Position numbers and translations under genes: made by a program. Shown one piece after another: positions 17,046-26,803 of a stretch of 64,000 nucleotides of DNA. The stretch's first letter is position 1; every line of letters begins with the position of its first letter. This DNA is from Candidatus Accumulibacter proximus (lineage in GTDB: Bacteria > Pseudomonadota > Gammaproteobacteria > Burkholderiales > Rhodocyclaceae), in the NCBI GenBank assembly GCA_016709675.1, contig JADJMH010000004.1, positions 1-64,000 on the forward strand, read 5' to 3'. The notes beneath the pieces were generated by a model. It searched no databases. It saw nothing but the letters and a program-made list of their open reading frames with translations, and was not told the origin of the DNA.

Positions 17046-17051
17046 TAAAAT
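17046..17051 (+). promoter_or_regulatory. Possible -10 element upstream of the EF-G paralogue
   Basis: TAAAAT lies 82 bases before the ATG at 17133, in the maeB/EF-G divergent region. No convincing -35 hexamer was assigned. An ACTCGC-GCA-GCGAGT hairpin precedes it at about 16993-17007. Confidence 0.25.
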
Positions 17052-17132
17052 GATGAGCGCACGCGCAACCGTGATGCCATGGGGCTATTCTCGTATTTGC
17101 GACCTGCATTCGACTTGAATGGGAGATGATGA

Positions 17133-19181
17133 ATGGGCCAGACCGCCACCAGTAACCTTCGCACTGTTGCTCTTGTTGGCCACGGTGCCGCCGGCAAGAC
17201 GACGCTAGCCGAAAGCCTGCTCGCCGCAGCCGGCGCCATCACCAGCAGGGGATCCGTCGAAAAGGGCAGCACAGTCTGCGATTTCGATCCGCAAGAGAAG
17301 GAGTTTGGCCACTCACTGAACGCTGCGCTGGCAAGCTTTTCCTGGCAAGGAGTACAGGTCCACCTGATCGACACACCGGGCTTTCCCGACTTCGCGGGAC
17401 AGGCGATTGGTGCTCTCGCGGCTGTGGACACAGCCTTGGTGGTGATCAGCGCCCAAAACGGCATTGAGCTTTCGAGCGATCGCATGATGAAACTGGCAGC
17501 CGCTCGAGGCGTTTGCCGGATGATTGTCATCAACAAGATCGATGCCGAGAACGTCAACCTCCCTGCGCTGGTCGGAGAGATCCGTGAGCGTTTCGGCCGT
17601 GAATGCATGTTGCTCGACCTGCCGGTCAAGCAGGCCAGCGAAGTCGTTGAGGTTCTCGGGCACGACGATGGCGAGAGCGATTTCGAATCGGTGGCGGCGG
17701 CGCATCGAGCGCTGATTGATCAGATAGTCGAGGAAGACGAGGATCTGCTGGCACGCTACCTTGACGAAGGTGTGGAGCCAACTCCGGACGAACTGCACCT
17801 GCCCTTTGAGAAGGCACTGCGTGCTGGCCACCTGATTCCCATTCTGTTCGTTTCGGCCAAGACAGGCGCCGGCATCCCGCAGTTACTTGACGTCCTCGCC
17901 AGATTGGCCCCCAATCCGACCGAAGGGAACGCACCGCCCTTCTATCGTGGTGAGCCCGACGGTCCGATGGAAGCCTTTCACGCCGAACCCGACCCGCACA
18001 AACACGTGCTGGCCCACGTCTTCAAGGTAGTCAGCGATCCTTTCATCGGCAAGGTGGGCGTTTTCCGTGTTCATCAGGGTACGATCCGGAAGGACTCGCA
18101 GCTTTTTGTCGGTGATGGCAAACGTCCGTTCAAGGTCGGCCACATCTATCGCCTTCAGGGCAAGGAATATGTCGAGGTCGATACGCTGGTGCCTGGTGAT
18201 CTGGGCGCCATCGCGAAGGTCGAGGAAATCGAGTTCGATTGCGTTTTGCACGACACGCATGACGAAGATCATATTCATCTGAAGCCACTCGAATTCCCGC
18301 AACCGATGCAGGGCTTGGCGGTCCATGCGCGGCGCAAGGCCGACGAACAGCGTCTTTTCGAGATCCTTCACAAACTCGAGATCGAGGACCCCTGCTTCAA
18401 GGTGGAACGTCATCCGACAACCAACGAGACGGTCATTCGCGGCCTCGGCGAGATGCACCTGCGCGCCAAGCTGACACGCCTGGCCCAGCAGTACAGGCTG
18501 GAGCTCGATACCAAACCGCCGCGGATTGCCTATCGTGAAGCGATTACTGGCTCGGCCGAAGGTCACTGTCGGCACAAGAAGCAGAGTGGTGGCGCCGGTC
18601 AGTTCGGCGAAGTCATGCTCAGGGTCGAACCGCTGGAACGTGGCGCCGGCTTCGACTTCGTCGATATCGTCAAGGGCGGCGTCATCCCCGGAGTGTTCAT
18701 GGCCGCAGTCGAGAAGGGCGTTCGCCAGGCGCTTGCCGACGGCGTGGTCGCCGGCTTTCCGGTGGAGGATTTGCGCGTCACGGTCCACGATGGCAAGACG
18801 CACCCGGTCGACGGCAAGGACATCGCCTTCTTCACTGCTGCCCGCAAGGCCACGATCGAAGCCATTCGCGCCGCCAAGCCGATCATCCTTGAGCCCGTCG
18901 TGGATATCGAAATCCTTGCGCCTGACGCCTTGACGGGAGACGTCACTGGCGACCTTTCGAGCAAGCGTGGTCACCTGACCGGTACCCAACCACGCGGCCC
19001 CGGGCTGATGGCGATCACCGGGGAGGTGCCGCTAGCGGAGCTGGAAGGCTACCAGTCGCGCCTCAAATCGCTGACCGGGGGACAAGGCTCCTACAGCATT
19101 GCCTTCTCGCACTATGCACAGGTACCGCCGGCAACGCAGCAGCAACTGGCAGCGCAGCACAAGGTCGTCGAGGAGGAGTAG
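17133..19181 (+). CDS. fusA: Elongation factor G paralogue (EF-G-like GTPase)
   Basis: The 682-residue translational GTPase has all five EF-G domains. G1 is GHGAAGKTTL (residues 16-25), G3 DTPGFPDF and G4 NKID. Domain IV contains HKKQSGGAGQFGEV and the C-terminal part has EPVVDIEILAP. The length is close to canonical EF-G (about 700), but G1 departs from the usual AHIDAGKTT and there is no rpsL-rpsG-tuf context. This points to a second, specialised EF-G such as those annotated elongation factor G in many betaproteobacteria, rather than the housekeeping copy. plsB follows 33 bases later and may be co-transcribed. Confidence 0.9.
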   Translation: MGQTATSNLRTVALVGHGAAGKTTLAESLLAAAGAITSRGSVEKGSTVCDFDPQEKEFGHSLNAALASFSWQGVQVHLIDTPGFPDFAGQAIGALAAVDTALVVISAQNGIELSSDRMMKLAAARGVCRMIVINKIDAENVNLPALVGEIRERFGRECMLLDLPVKQASEVVEVLGHDDGESDFESVAAAHRALIDQIVEEDEDLLARYLDEGVEPTPDELHLPFEKALRAGHLIPILFVSAKTGAGIPQLLDVLARLAPNPTEGNAPPFYRGEPDGPMEAFHAEPDPHKHVLAHVFKVVSDPFIGKVGVFRVHQGTIRKDSQLFVGDGKRPFKVGHIYRLQGKEYVEVDTLVPGDLGAIAKVEEIEFDCVLHDTHDEDHIHLKPLEFPQPMQGLAVHARRKADEQRLFEILHKLEIEDPCFKVERHPTTNETVIRGLGEMHLRAKLTRLAQQYRLELDTKPPRIAYREAITGSAEGHCRHKKQSGGAGQFGEVMLRVEPLERGAGFDFVDIVKGGVIPGVFMAAVEKGVRQALADGVVAGFPVEDLRVTVHDGKTHPVDGKDIAFFTAARKATIEAIRAAKPIILEPVVDIEILAPDALTGDVTGDLSSKRGHLTGTQPRGPGLMAITGEVPLAELEGYQSRLKSLTGGQGSYSIAFSHYAQVPPATQQQLAAQHKVVEEE

Positions 19182-19214
19182 GAGCGGCCTGGGGCAGCCG
19201 GCAGCGTAACCATC

Positions 19215-21686
19215 ATGGCCGACTCCTTCAAGGTCTCCGACTGGTTGATCCCACTGGGTCGCCGCCTGTTGTACCTATGGGTACGTACTTCGGTTTTTCC
19301 CGAGGACTTGCGGGAGTTGGGCCTCGATCCAACGAAGCCGGTCTGTTATGTCTTGCAGGACAGGCACCTGTCGAACCTGCTGGTGCTCTTCGAGGAGTCG
19401 CGGCGAGCCGGCTTGCCGCGCGCCGAGGGACCGATCGTGCTGGGCAGGCAACGCCTGCCCCGCTCGTTCTTCTTCCTGAATCGTGACCGCAGCCTCGCCG
19501 GCAGAGCACGCGACAACAGCAGTTACTCTCCTTTGCTGGCCAGTCTGATCGGCCGCACGGTGGCCGATCCACTGCTTGACGTGCAACTCCTACCCGTGGT
19601 GATCCTCTGGGGACGCAGTCCCGACAAGCAGGATTCCGTTCTCAAGGCGCTGTTCTCGGAAGCCTGGCGTCCGACAGGCGCCTGGCGGCAATTACTGGCC
19701 ATTCTGCTGCATGGCCGCAACGTGCTTGTCCGCTACAACGCCCCCATATCGCTGCGCGATCTTCTGCAGGGTGGGCTGGGCGAGGAGCAGGCGCTGCGCA
19801 AGCTGTCGCGCATCTTGCGGGTCCATTTCCGCCGCCAGCGCCAGATGGCCATCGGGCCCGACCTCTCGCACCGCAATACTCAGGTCGATGCCGTGCTTGC
19901 CGGCGAACCGGTCCGCGCGGCGATCGTCAGCGAAGCGGCAAGACACGGCATCTCGCTTGGCGAGGCCAGGGCACGGGCAGGCAACTTCGCACTGGAGATT
20001 GCGTCCGACTATTCGTACGGGGTCGTGCGCGCCCTGGAGCTGTTCCTCTCCTGGTTGTGGACCCGGCTTTACGACGGCATCCAACTGCATCGCTTCGACG
20101 TTGTTACGCGCATCGCCGCCGGGCATGAGATCGTTTACGTCCCCTGTCACCGTAGCCACATCGACTACCTTCTGCTGTCCTACATCATCCTTCGGCAAGG
20201 ACTGACGCCGCCGCACATCGCTGCCGGCGCCAACCTCAACCTGCCGCTTGTCGGCTCGCTGCTACGCCGTGGCGGTGCTTTTTTTCTGCGCCGCAGCTTC
20301 AAGGGGGAACCGCTGTATGCTGCCGTGTTCCACGAATACCTGCACCTGATGCTCGCCCGCGGCTTCCCGATCGAGTACTTCATCGAAGGCGGACGCAGCC
20401 GCAGTGGACGAATGTTGACGCCAAGAGCCGGTATCCTCGGGATGACCGTGCAGAGCTTCATCCGTGAACACGCGCGACCACTGCTTTTCGTACCGGTCTA
20501 CATCGGTTACGAAAAGGTGATCGAAGGCAGCACCTATCTCGGTGAACTGGCGGGAAAGCCCAAGACGGGTGAATCACTATGGGGAATCCTGACGAGCGTT
20601 CGCCGCATCAAGCGGGTCTTTGGCCAGGTGCATGTGAATTTCGGCGAACCGCTGGCCCTGGCCGGCTTTCTCGATGCACACCACCCGGGATGGCGAGAGG
20701 AAGACAGCGCGTCGCCGTCACCATGGTCGCGCACCGCCACACGCGAGGCGGCAGCCGAACTCGCCAAGCGGATCAACGAAGCAGCGGTAATCAATCCGGT
20801 CAATCTGACGGCTCTCGCACTACTGGCCACGCCCAAGCATACCGCCGACGAACACGCACTGCAGCGCATGATCGAGCACTATCAGGCTCTCGCCCGCAAG
20901 GCTCCGTACGCGCCGACCAGCGTCGCCTGCGACCTCGACCCGTCGCAGATCGTGACCTACGCCGAGCGGCTGACAGTCGTCGAGCGTTTCGCCGACCCAC
21001 TGGGCGACCTGATCCGTGTGCGAGAAAAGCAGGCACCCTTGCTGGCCTATTTTCGCAACAACGTTCTGCATCTTTTTGCCCTGCCAGCCCTCGTTGCCTG
21101 CCTGCTGAGCCACAATCGCCGGCTTGATGGAGCACGCGTCGCACAAGCGGTGAGTGGCATCTGCAGCCTGATGCGAGCTGAGCTTTTCCTTCGCTGGCAT
21201 GCCGACGAGCTCCCGGCGGCTACCGAAGCCGTCATCGGCGTGCTGCTTGCGCGCAAGCTGGTTGCGCGCTCGGAAGACTCGGGGGCGCTCGCCGCGCCAG
21301 AACCGATCAGCGAGGAATTTGCCGAACTACACTTGCTCGGCGAAACCATCCGCCCGCTACTTGAACGGCACTTCCTGACCCTGTCCCTGCTCCAGCGACA
21401 TGGAACGGGTCAATTGACCCGTCAGGCACTGGAAAACGACTGCCATTGCCTGGCGCAGCGGCTATCACTGCTCTACCAGTTCAATACGCCCGAGTTGCCG
21501 GAGAGGGCAACCTTCTCCGCCTTCATCACCAACCTCATCGAAGCGGAATTTCTGCGCGAGGACGAAAAGGGCCTGCTCCACTTTGACCAGCGGCTGATGA
21601 CGCCGCTCGCCCACTCGGAACTTGTCCTCTCGGTCGAAGCCCGGCAAGCGATCCGGCGCATCACGGGTGCCGGCATCGCGAGATAG
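19215..21686 (+). CDS. plsB: Glycerol-3-phosphate acyltransferase PlsB
   Basis: The 823-residue membrane-associated acyltransferase makes 1-acyl-glycerol-3-phosphate, the first step of phospholipid synthesis. The acyltransferase block I is PCHRSHIDYLLLSYI (HxxxxD catalytic pair), block II the GAFFLRRSF segment, block III FIEGGRSRSGRMLTPRAG, and block IV the LLFVPVYIGYEKVIEG segment. The length agrees with gammaproteobacterial PlsB (about 810). The ATG at 19215 is 33 bases after the EF-G stop. It converges with the lytic transglycosylase gene across a 41-base gap. Confidence 0.96.
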   Translation: MADSFKVSDWLIPLGRRLLYLWVRTSVFPEDLRELGLDPTKPVCYVLQDRHLSNLLVLFEESRRAGLPRAEGPIVLGRQRLPRSFFFLNRDRSLAGRARDNSSYSPLLASLIGRTVADPLLDVQLLPVVILWGRSPDKQDSVLKALFSEAWRPTGAWRQLLAILLHGRNVLVRYNAPISLRDLLQGGLGEEQALRKLSRILRVHFRRQRQMAIGPDLSHRNTQVDAVLAGEPVRAAIVSEAARHGISLGEARARAGNFALEIASDYSYGVVRALELFLSWLWTRLYDGIQLHRFDVVTRIAAGHEIVYVPCHRSHIDYLLLSYIILRQGLTPPHIAAGANLNLPLVGSLLRRGGAFFLRRSFKGEPLYAAVFHEYLHLMLARGFPIEYFIEGGRSRSGRMLTPRAGILGMTVQSFIREHARPLLFVPVYIGYEKVIEGSTYLGELAGKPKTGESLWGILTSVRRIKRVFGQVHVNFGEPLALAGFLDAHHPGWREEDSASPSPWSRTATREAAAELAKRINEAAVINPVNLTALALLATPKHTADEHALQRMIEHYQALARKAPYAPTSVACDLDPSQIVTYAERLTVVERFADPLGDLIRVREKQAPLLAYFRNNVLHLFALPALVACLLSHNRRLDGARVAQAVSGICSLMRAELFLRWHADELPAATEAVIGVLLARKLVARSEDSGALAAPEPISEEFAELHLLGETIRPLLERHFLTLSLLQRHGTGQLTRQALENDCHCLAQRLSLLYQFNTPELPERATFSAFITNLIEAEFLREDEKGLLHFDQRLMTPLAHSELVLSVEARQAIRRITGAGIAR

Positions 21687-21727
21687 GCCGACCGACAGCG
21701 CAACGAAACGCGATTCTCCGGCGACTC

Positions 21728-22414
21728 TCAGGCCCTCGCTGCAGGACCTCGCCGCGCCGCTTGCTCAAGCCGCTCTTTCTCGGCAAGCACCTTGTTCGCG
21801 TATCTGGTTTCCGGGTCATCCGGGGCGCCGCCATAATGCTGCAGGCCCGCCGTCAGGCTGCCACGCCAACGGATCGCTTCCTCGAGGACATGCACACCGA
21901 CCTGGATGTTGGTCACCGGGTCGAGAAAAGGCTGCTCGCCCGCACCCTGTGGCACCTTGTCCAGGTGATAGCCCGGAATCACCTGCATCAGGCCTTTCGC
22001 ACCGACCACGCTTTCGGCGAAGGGGTTGAAGCGTGACTCGATACCAATGATGGCAATGATCAGCAGAGGATCGACGCGCCGTTCCCGGCCGACGGTCTGC
22101 GCGGCCTCGAACACCGGCACCAGCGCTTCGGGAGCCACCCGATAGCGACGCGAAACGAAGTCCAGAGCGCGCTGCAGTCGTAGCGGTAGCGCAGCCGACG
22201 CACGCTTGGCACCTTCCGTTTCGGACACCTCGTTTGGCGAACGCTCCGCCATGGCGGCTGGCGGTTGGTCAGTTACATCGCCGTCGCTGCCCCAGGGGTT
22301 AAAAGTGCCCAGGACAACCATCAGCCCGACGATGATCAGGCTGTGCTGGATGAAACTCAAGGTGGCGTCAACACGGCGCCCCGTTATGGTTCTCAGTGAA
22401 ATTGTTGCGGACAT
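21728..22414 (-). CDS. Membrane-anchored lytic transglycosylase (SLT domain)
   Basis: The 228-residue protein has an N-terminal hydrophobic segment (residues 26-40, LIIVGLMVVLGTF) and a C-terminal goose-lysozyme-like SLT domain. The catalytic glutamate is in IGIESRFNPFAESVVGAKG, followed by GLMQVIPGYH and the repeat-region AGLQHYGGAPDD (normally YN.G). These enzymes cleave peptidoglycan glycan strands, forming anhydromuramic ends. The Tyr-His-Tyr version of the YNxG motif is a small deviation. It is a stand-alone gene, divergent from the CorC gene. Confidence 0.88.
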   Translation of the reverse strand: MSATISLRTITGRRVDATLSFIQHSLIIVGLMVVLGTFNPWGSDGDVTDQPPAAMAERSPNEVSETEGAKRASAALPLRLQRALDFVSRRYRVAPEALVPVFEAAQTVGRERRVDPLLIIAIIGIESRFNPFAESVVGAKGLMQVIPGYHLDKVPQGAGEQPFLDPVTNIQVGVHVLEEAIRWRGSLTAGLQHYGGAPDDPETRYANKVLAEKERLEQAARRGPAARA

Positions 22415-22830
22415 GCTCTCTCCTTCACTTTGGTCATCGCGCCAACAGAACGGCTCGACGATGGACGGTTACAGGCGGGTGCAAAGCCTCGAATACTTGG
22501 GGGGTACTGCCCCTGAGGCCGGGACTCTATTCGCTTTGACAGCCTGCGAACAGAGCGGCGAGGACGCAACTGAATAGCTGCGAGGTGCTTAGTGGTACTG
22601 GAGGCTGCGCAGTCTATTGATTAATCTGGCTTTGGTCAACCCACTGCGAGCGGCTGCTGCCGCCGCCGGCAGCCAAGCACCACCAGAAATCCTCATGGCA
22701 TCGCCAGACCTGCGCTCCCGGCGTGCGCAGCGTGACCTTCTCCAGAGGCCCTTATAATGCTGTTCCCGGGCGCGCGCGACGTAGCTATCCGCCAGCCATC
22801 CCGACTGACTTGCAGACCTGGAACCTACCG
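22415..22830. other. Divergent intergenic region between the transglycosylase and the CNNM/CorC gene
   Basis: These 416 bases show no convincing gene. A good -10 hexamer TATAAT (22753-22758, plus strand) lies 73 bases before the ATG at 22831, with a weak GTGACC at 22732. The region must also carry the minus-strand promoter of the transglycosylase. Confidence 0.45.
22753..22758 (+). promoter_or_regulatory. Probable -10 box of the CNNM/CorC gene
   Basis: A perfect TATAAT hexamer in CTTATAATGC. The -35 is weak (GTGACC at 22732-22737, spacing 15). Confidence 0.4.
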
Positions 22831-24207
22831 ATGGACATTGCTCTACTGCTCTTTCTGATTCTCCTCAACGGCGTCCTGGCAATGTCGGAAATCGCCGTTG
22901 TTTCTTCGCGACAGTCACGCCTGAAAAAGCTGGCTGACGACGGCAGCGTCGGTGCCCGCTCGGCTCTGGCACTTCACCACGAGCCTGCGACCTTCCTTTC
23001 CACAGTGCAGGTCGGTATCACCACGGTGGGCATCCTCAGTGGCGCCATCGGCGAGGCAACGCTGGCCGCCCCACTGGAGAGATGGCTGAGCACCTTCCCG
23101 TTGCTGGCACCATACGCCAGCGGCATTGCAATGACGCTGGTCGTCTTCGGTGTGACCTATTTCTCGGTCGTGATTGGTGAGCTGGTACCCAAGCGCCTCG
23201 GGCTGCTGGCACCCGAACGTGTAGCTTCGCTGATAGCGCGGCCGATGAACCTGCTCTCACGACTGGCGCGCCCCCTGGTATGGCTGCTCTCGTCGTCGTC
23301 CAGCCTGCTGCTGGGCCTGCTGGGTGCCCGCCGGAGGCAGGAATCCTCGGTCACGGACGACGAGATCAAGGTACTGATGGGCCAGGGTGCCGAAGCCGGA
23401 GTCTTCCACGCGAGCGAGCAGGCGATCGTTTCCAACGTGTTGCGCCTTGACGAACAGCGTATCAGCGCCATCATGACCCATCGCAAGGACATCTACCTGA
23501 TCGACCTGAACGAGAGCCAGGAGGAAATCCGCAAGCGTCTCGCCGACAGCCCATACAAGCGCATCGTGATTTGCCGCGACGGGCTGGAACAGATCGTCGG
23601 CGTTCTACGCACCGGCGATCTCCTGAAGGGGGCGCTGCTCGGCGAACCGCTGTCGATCGAGCCGTTTGTTCGGCCAGCACTTTATGTACCTGCCAGCGTG
23701 ACGACGACACAGTTACTTGAGACTTTCCGGCGAGCGCGTCAACAGTGCGCGCTGATGGTCGATGAGTATGGCGGCTTGCAGGGTCTGGTGACGCTCACGG
23801 ATGTGCTGACATCGATCGTCGGCGATCTGCCGAGTTCCGATAACCCGGAGGAGAACGATATTGTTGTTCGCGAAGACGGCTCGTGGCTGGTTGATGGCAG
23901 CGTTACCATCGAACGTCTGAAGACGGTTCTCGAGATCCACGGCGACCTGCCGGGCGAGGACGAGAATGCCTTCAATACCCTGGGTGGCTTTGTCATGTAC
24001 GTGCTCGGCCGTATCCCTATGCCATCGGATCACTTCGAGCTCGGCGACTTGCGCATTGAAGTAGTCGATATGGATCGGCATCGGGTGGACAAGGTCCTCA
24101 TCGCGCGTGCCCTTCGCGCCGCCAGAGCAGACGTCGCCAGCGGTGAAATGTCTCGCCGACGCATCGCTCTCAGTTCGCCCGCTCAGCCCGCCAATACTGA
24201 TACTTGA
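22831..24207 (+). CDS. CNNM-domain/CBS/CorC-type membrane protein (hemolysin C family)
   Basis: The 458-residue protein has an N-terminal DUF21/CNNM transmembrane domain (about residues 1-190, starting LLLFLILLNGVLAMSEIAVVS). A CBS pair follows (IMTHRKDIYLIDL, and LVTLTDVLTSIVGDLP), then a C-terminal CorC_HlyC domain (DGSWLVDGSVTIERL, TLGGFVMYVLGRIP). Proteins of this order are linked to Mg/Co or other cation handling. The ATG at 22831 was chosen because the longer open frame from 22723 adds non-family sequence and would include the -10 box. Its 3' end overlaps the YeeE gene by 38 bases, tail to tail. Confidence 0.9.
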   Translation: MDIALLLFLILLNGVLAMSEIAVVSSRQSRLKKLADDGSVGARSALALHHEPATFLSTVQVGITTVGILSGAIGEATLAAPLERWLSTFPLLAPYASGIAMTLVVFGVTYFSVVIGELVPKRLGLLAPERVASLIARPMNLLSRLARPLVWLLSSSSSLLLGLLGARRRQESSVTDDEIKVLMGQGAEAGVFHASEQAIVSNVLRLDEQRISAIMTHRKDIYLIDLNESQEEIRKRLADSPYKRIVICRDGLEQIVGVLRTGDLLKGALLGEPLSIEPFVRPALYVPASVTTTQLLETFRRARQQCALMVDEYGGLQGLVTLTDVLTSIVGDLPSSDNPEENDIVVREDGSWLVDGSVTIERLKTVLEIHGDLPGEDENAFNTLGGFVMYVLGRIPMPSDHFELGDLRIEVVDMDRHRVDKVLIARALRAARADVASGEMSRRRIALSSPAQPANTDT

Positions 24208-25273
24208 GCGCCAGTATCGCGCCGGCAATGATTGCGAAGAGCGTAAGGAAGGAGCCTGCAGCCAGCGTCGACACACCGCTGATGCCCTGGCCAATCGTGC
24301 AGCCCATGGCGACGACGCCGCCAAAGCCCATCAGCGCCGCGCCGGCAAGATGGTTCGCGGTATCCTCGAGATCGCGAAACCCCTCCCAGCGGAAGCTGCC
24401 GCTGGCAAGCGCGTGGCCCAGGCTGCCGACGACGACGCCCAGTCCACTGGCGATCGCAAAGGTCAGCCGCCGGCTGCTGTCTGACCATAGCATCAGCAGT
24501 TCCAGCGTGTAGGCCTGCGGCGCGACGAAGCTCAACGACTCCATACGGCCGCTGTTGGTCGCGATGAACGCTTCCTGCAACGTGTCCGGATCCTCGGCAA
24601 CATGGCCGAGGTGTCCGCTGACGTACCAGCCAGCGACGACAGCGAGGCCGATGACGATACCGCCGACGGCGCCGTCAGGGGTCAGTCCAGCGCGCCGCTG
24701 GAAAGCGACCATGAGCAGACTGCCGCCGATCAACAACGCGCAGAGTGGCAACGCAACGGCCGGTGCCACCCCGACGGCGGCCAGCAACGCCGGCAGATCC
24801 TGACCACCAGCAAGGTGCATAGAAGCCGGTTCGAGCATATTTACCCGAAAAACGCCGAGCACGCCACGCATCGACATATAGGCCACGAGACCGAGCACGA
24901 TGAACACAACCAGCGCCTTGACACTGCCGGCGCCGATTCGAACCAGCGTTCTGGCGCCACAGCCCGAAGCCAGGACCATGCCGAAACCGAAGCTGACACC
25001 ACCAACGAGGTACGACAACCAGGTGAAGTTCGGCGTGCGATAGATCGACTTGCCGAGATCGATCTGGCCGCCGGCATGCAGTGCCGAAGTACCCAGAATC
25101 GCCACCGCAATCGCCAAGAGCCACATGCGCATGCGACTCCAGTCGCCGATGTTGACGATATCGCCGATGGCGCCCATGGTGCAGAAGCGCGTGCGGCTGG
25201 CAACGGCCCCGAAAACAAGCCCAAGGGCAAAGGCGAGCCATAGAATGCTGTTCGATGAATCAAGCGGGGCCAT
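24170..25273 (-). CDS. YeeE/YedE-family sulfur-compound transporter
   Basis: The 367-residue polytopic protein shows the cysteine motifs of the family: RTRFCTMGAIGDI near the N-terminus, LASGCGARTL in the middle, and AMGCTIGQGISGVSTLAAGS near the C-terminus. These line the thiosulfate pathway in TsuA. Some nine to ten hydrophobic helices are present, arranged as two pseudo-repeats. Homologues import thiosulfate or other reduced sulfur species. The start at 25273 (MAPLDSS) is preferred over 25285. It lies 20 bases after queC on the same strand. Whether the substrate is thiosulfate cannot be settled from sequence. Confidence 0.87.
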   Translation of the reverse strand: MAPLDSSNSILWLAFALGLVFGAVASRTRFCTMGAIGDIVNIGDWSRMRMWLLAIAVAILGTSALHAGGQIDLGKSIYRTPNFTWLSYLVGGVSFGFGMVLASGCGARTLVRIGAGSVKALVVFIVLGLVAYMSMRGVLGVFRVNMLEPASMHLAGGQDLPALLAAVGVAPAVALPLCALLIGGSLLMVAFQRRAGLTPDGAVGGIVIGLAVVAGWYVSGHLGHVAEDPDTLQEAFIATNSGRMESLSFVAPQAYTLELLMLWSDSSRRLTFAIASGLGVVVGSLGHALASGSFRWEGFRDLEDTANHLAGAALMGFGGVVAMGCTIGQGISGVSTLAAGSFLTLFAIIAGAILALKYQYWRAERAN

Positions 25274-25293
25274 GCAAGTCCTCAAGCGATCAT

Positions 25294-25992
25294 TCAGGCG
25301 GCGTAACGCGTCGGGTCAGCCACCCCGGCTGCGACAAAACCGGCGCGGCGCAGTCGGCAGGAGTCACAGACCCCGCAGGCGCGCCCGCTCTCGTCCGCCT
25401 GGTAACACGAAACCGTGAGCCCGTAGTCCACGCCGAGTTGATTGCCGCGCGCTATGATCTGCGCCTTGGCAAGACTGATCAGCGGCGCATGAATGCGCAG
25501 CAGCGCGCCTTCAACGGCGGCCCTGGTAGCCAGATTCGCCATCCTTTCGAAGGCCGCAACGTACCCCGGCCGGCAGTCCGGATAGCCGGAATAGTCGACC
25601 GAATTGACGCCGACAAAAATGTCCTGGCTAGCCAGGACCTCGGCCCATGCCAGAGCCAGCGACAGCATGACGGTATTGCGCGCCGGCACATAAGTCACCG
25701 GAACTCCGGGTTGCACGCCGTCAACGGGAACAGCAATAGACGTGTCGGTCAGCGCCGAGCCGCCGAACTCGTCAAGCCCAAGGCGTAGCACCCGATGCTC
25801 ACTGGCCCCGAGCGCTCGGGCAACGGCCGCAGCCGCCTGCAGTTCGACACGATGACGCTGGCCGTAGTCGACCGACAGACAATAACATGCGAAACCGCGC
25901 TCCCGCGCAATCGCCAACGTGGTGGCCGAATCAAGCCCTCCGGACAGGAGCACGACAGCCCGCTGCGTACCAGGTGAAAGTTGCCCGCTCAT
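25294..25992 (-). CDS. queC: 7-cyano-7-deazaguanine synthase QueC
   Basis: The 232-residue ATP-dependent enzyme makes preQ0 from carboxy-deazaguanine and ammonia. The PP-loop is VVLLSGGLDSATTLA near the N-terminus, followed by SVDYGQRH. The C-terminal zinc site is CYQADESGRACGVCDSCRLR. The length is normal. It lies downstream of queE on the same strand (147-base gap) at the end of the tol-pal series. queF, the next pathway step, is in the same window at 56922. Confidence 0.96.
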   Translation of the reverse strand: MSGQLSPGTQRAVVLLSGGLDSATTLAIARERGFACYCLSVDYGQRHRVELQAAAAVARALGASEHRVLRLGLDEFGGSALTDTSIAVPVDGVQPGVPVTYVPARNTVMLSLALAWAEVLASQDIFVGVNSVDYSGYPDCRPGYVAAFERMANLATRAAVEGALLRIHAPLISLAKAQIIARGNQLGVDYGLTVSCYQADESGRACGVCDSCRLRRAGFVAAGVADPTRYAA

Positions 25993-26139
25993 GGGGTGGC
26001 GAATATACCTCGTTCTGGCGTCAGTGGTTCATTCCTGCGCTGATATTGCGTCCACACCCGACTTTTCTTGCGGGGGTTGTCAGAAGCCCTTCACTTCGCC
26101 TGGTTACATCAAGGCTGGCGATCACTGCCGTGACCGGAC

Positions 26140-26799
26140 TTATCTGCCCCGTAGCCTGCCCCACAGAACCTTGTGGAGCTGCAGCTGAAAACGTACCGGC
26201 AGGCGGTCGGCAAGTATCCAGTCGGCGAGTGTCTCCGCCGACAGCTCACCCTCGACTGACGACAGAAGCACCGGGCAGATCCGGGCGAGCTGGCGGTCAA
26301 CAATCACCTGGCGTGCCCACTCGTAGTCCGCACGGTCCCTGAGCACCAATTTGAGTTCATCCCTGGTAGTCAACAGCGCCAGGTTCTGCCAGCGATTCCG
26401 CTCGCACTCGCCGGAGCCGGGTGCCTTGAGGTCAACGATGCGCGACACCCGTGCATCAACGCCGCCGATGTCGAGGGCGCCCGAGGTTTCGAGGGACACG
26501 GTATAGCCCGCATCACTCAGCTCACCCAAGAGTGGCAGGCACGCCTCCTGGGCGAGCGGCTCGCCACCGGTCACACAGACGTAGGCCACCTCATGACGGG
26601 CCACCGCGGCAAGAATTTCGGGCAGAGCCATCGTCCGCCCGCCGCTGAAGGCGTAGGTCGTATCGCACCAGACGCAACGGAGCGGGCAGCCAACCAGGCG
26701 CACAAAAACGGTCGGCAATCCGACCCGTGAGCTTTCACCCTGCAGGGACAGGAAGATTTCACTGATCTTCAGCGAAAGCGGTCCGACCGATGCCTTCAC
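26140..26799 (-). CDS. queE: 7-carboxy-7-deazaguanine synthase QueE (radical SAM)
   Basis: The 219-residue radical SAM enzyme carries the cluster motif Cx3Cx2C in GCPLRCVWCDTTYAF, preceded by SEIFLSLQGES. VTGGEPLAQ is the glycine-rich SAM strand. It contracts carboxy-tetrahydropterin to carboxy-deazaguanine, the step before QueC. The start codon is GTG, 4 bases after the cpoB stop, so it belongs to the tol-pal transcript. The length is normal for the proteobacterial QueE type. Confidence 0.95.
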   Translation of the reverse strand: MKASVGPLSLKISEIFLSLQGESSRVGLPTVFVRLVGCPLRCVWCDTTYAFSGGRTMALPEILAAVARHEVAYVCVTGGEPLAQEACLPLLGELSDAGYTVSLETSGALDIGGVDARVSRIVDLKAPGSGECERNRWQNLALLTTRDELKLVLRDRADYEWARQVIVDRQLARICPVLLSSVEGELSAETLADWILADRLPVRFQLQLHKVLWGRLRGR

Positions 26800-26803
26800 C
26801 AGG

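Noticed and set aside
17883..18989. 368-codon minus-strand frame opposite the EF-G gene
   Set aside because: The EF-G domains are continuous on the plus strand; high G+C makes long antisense frames common.
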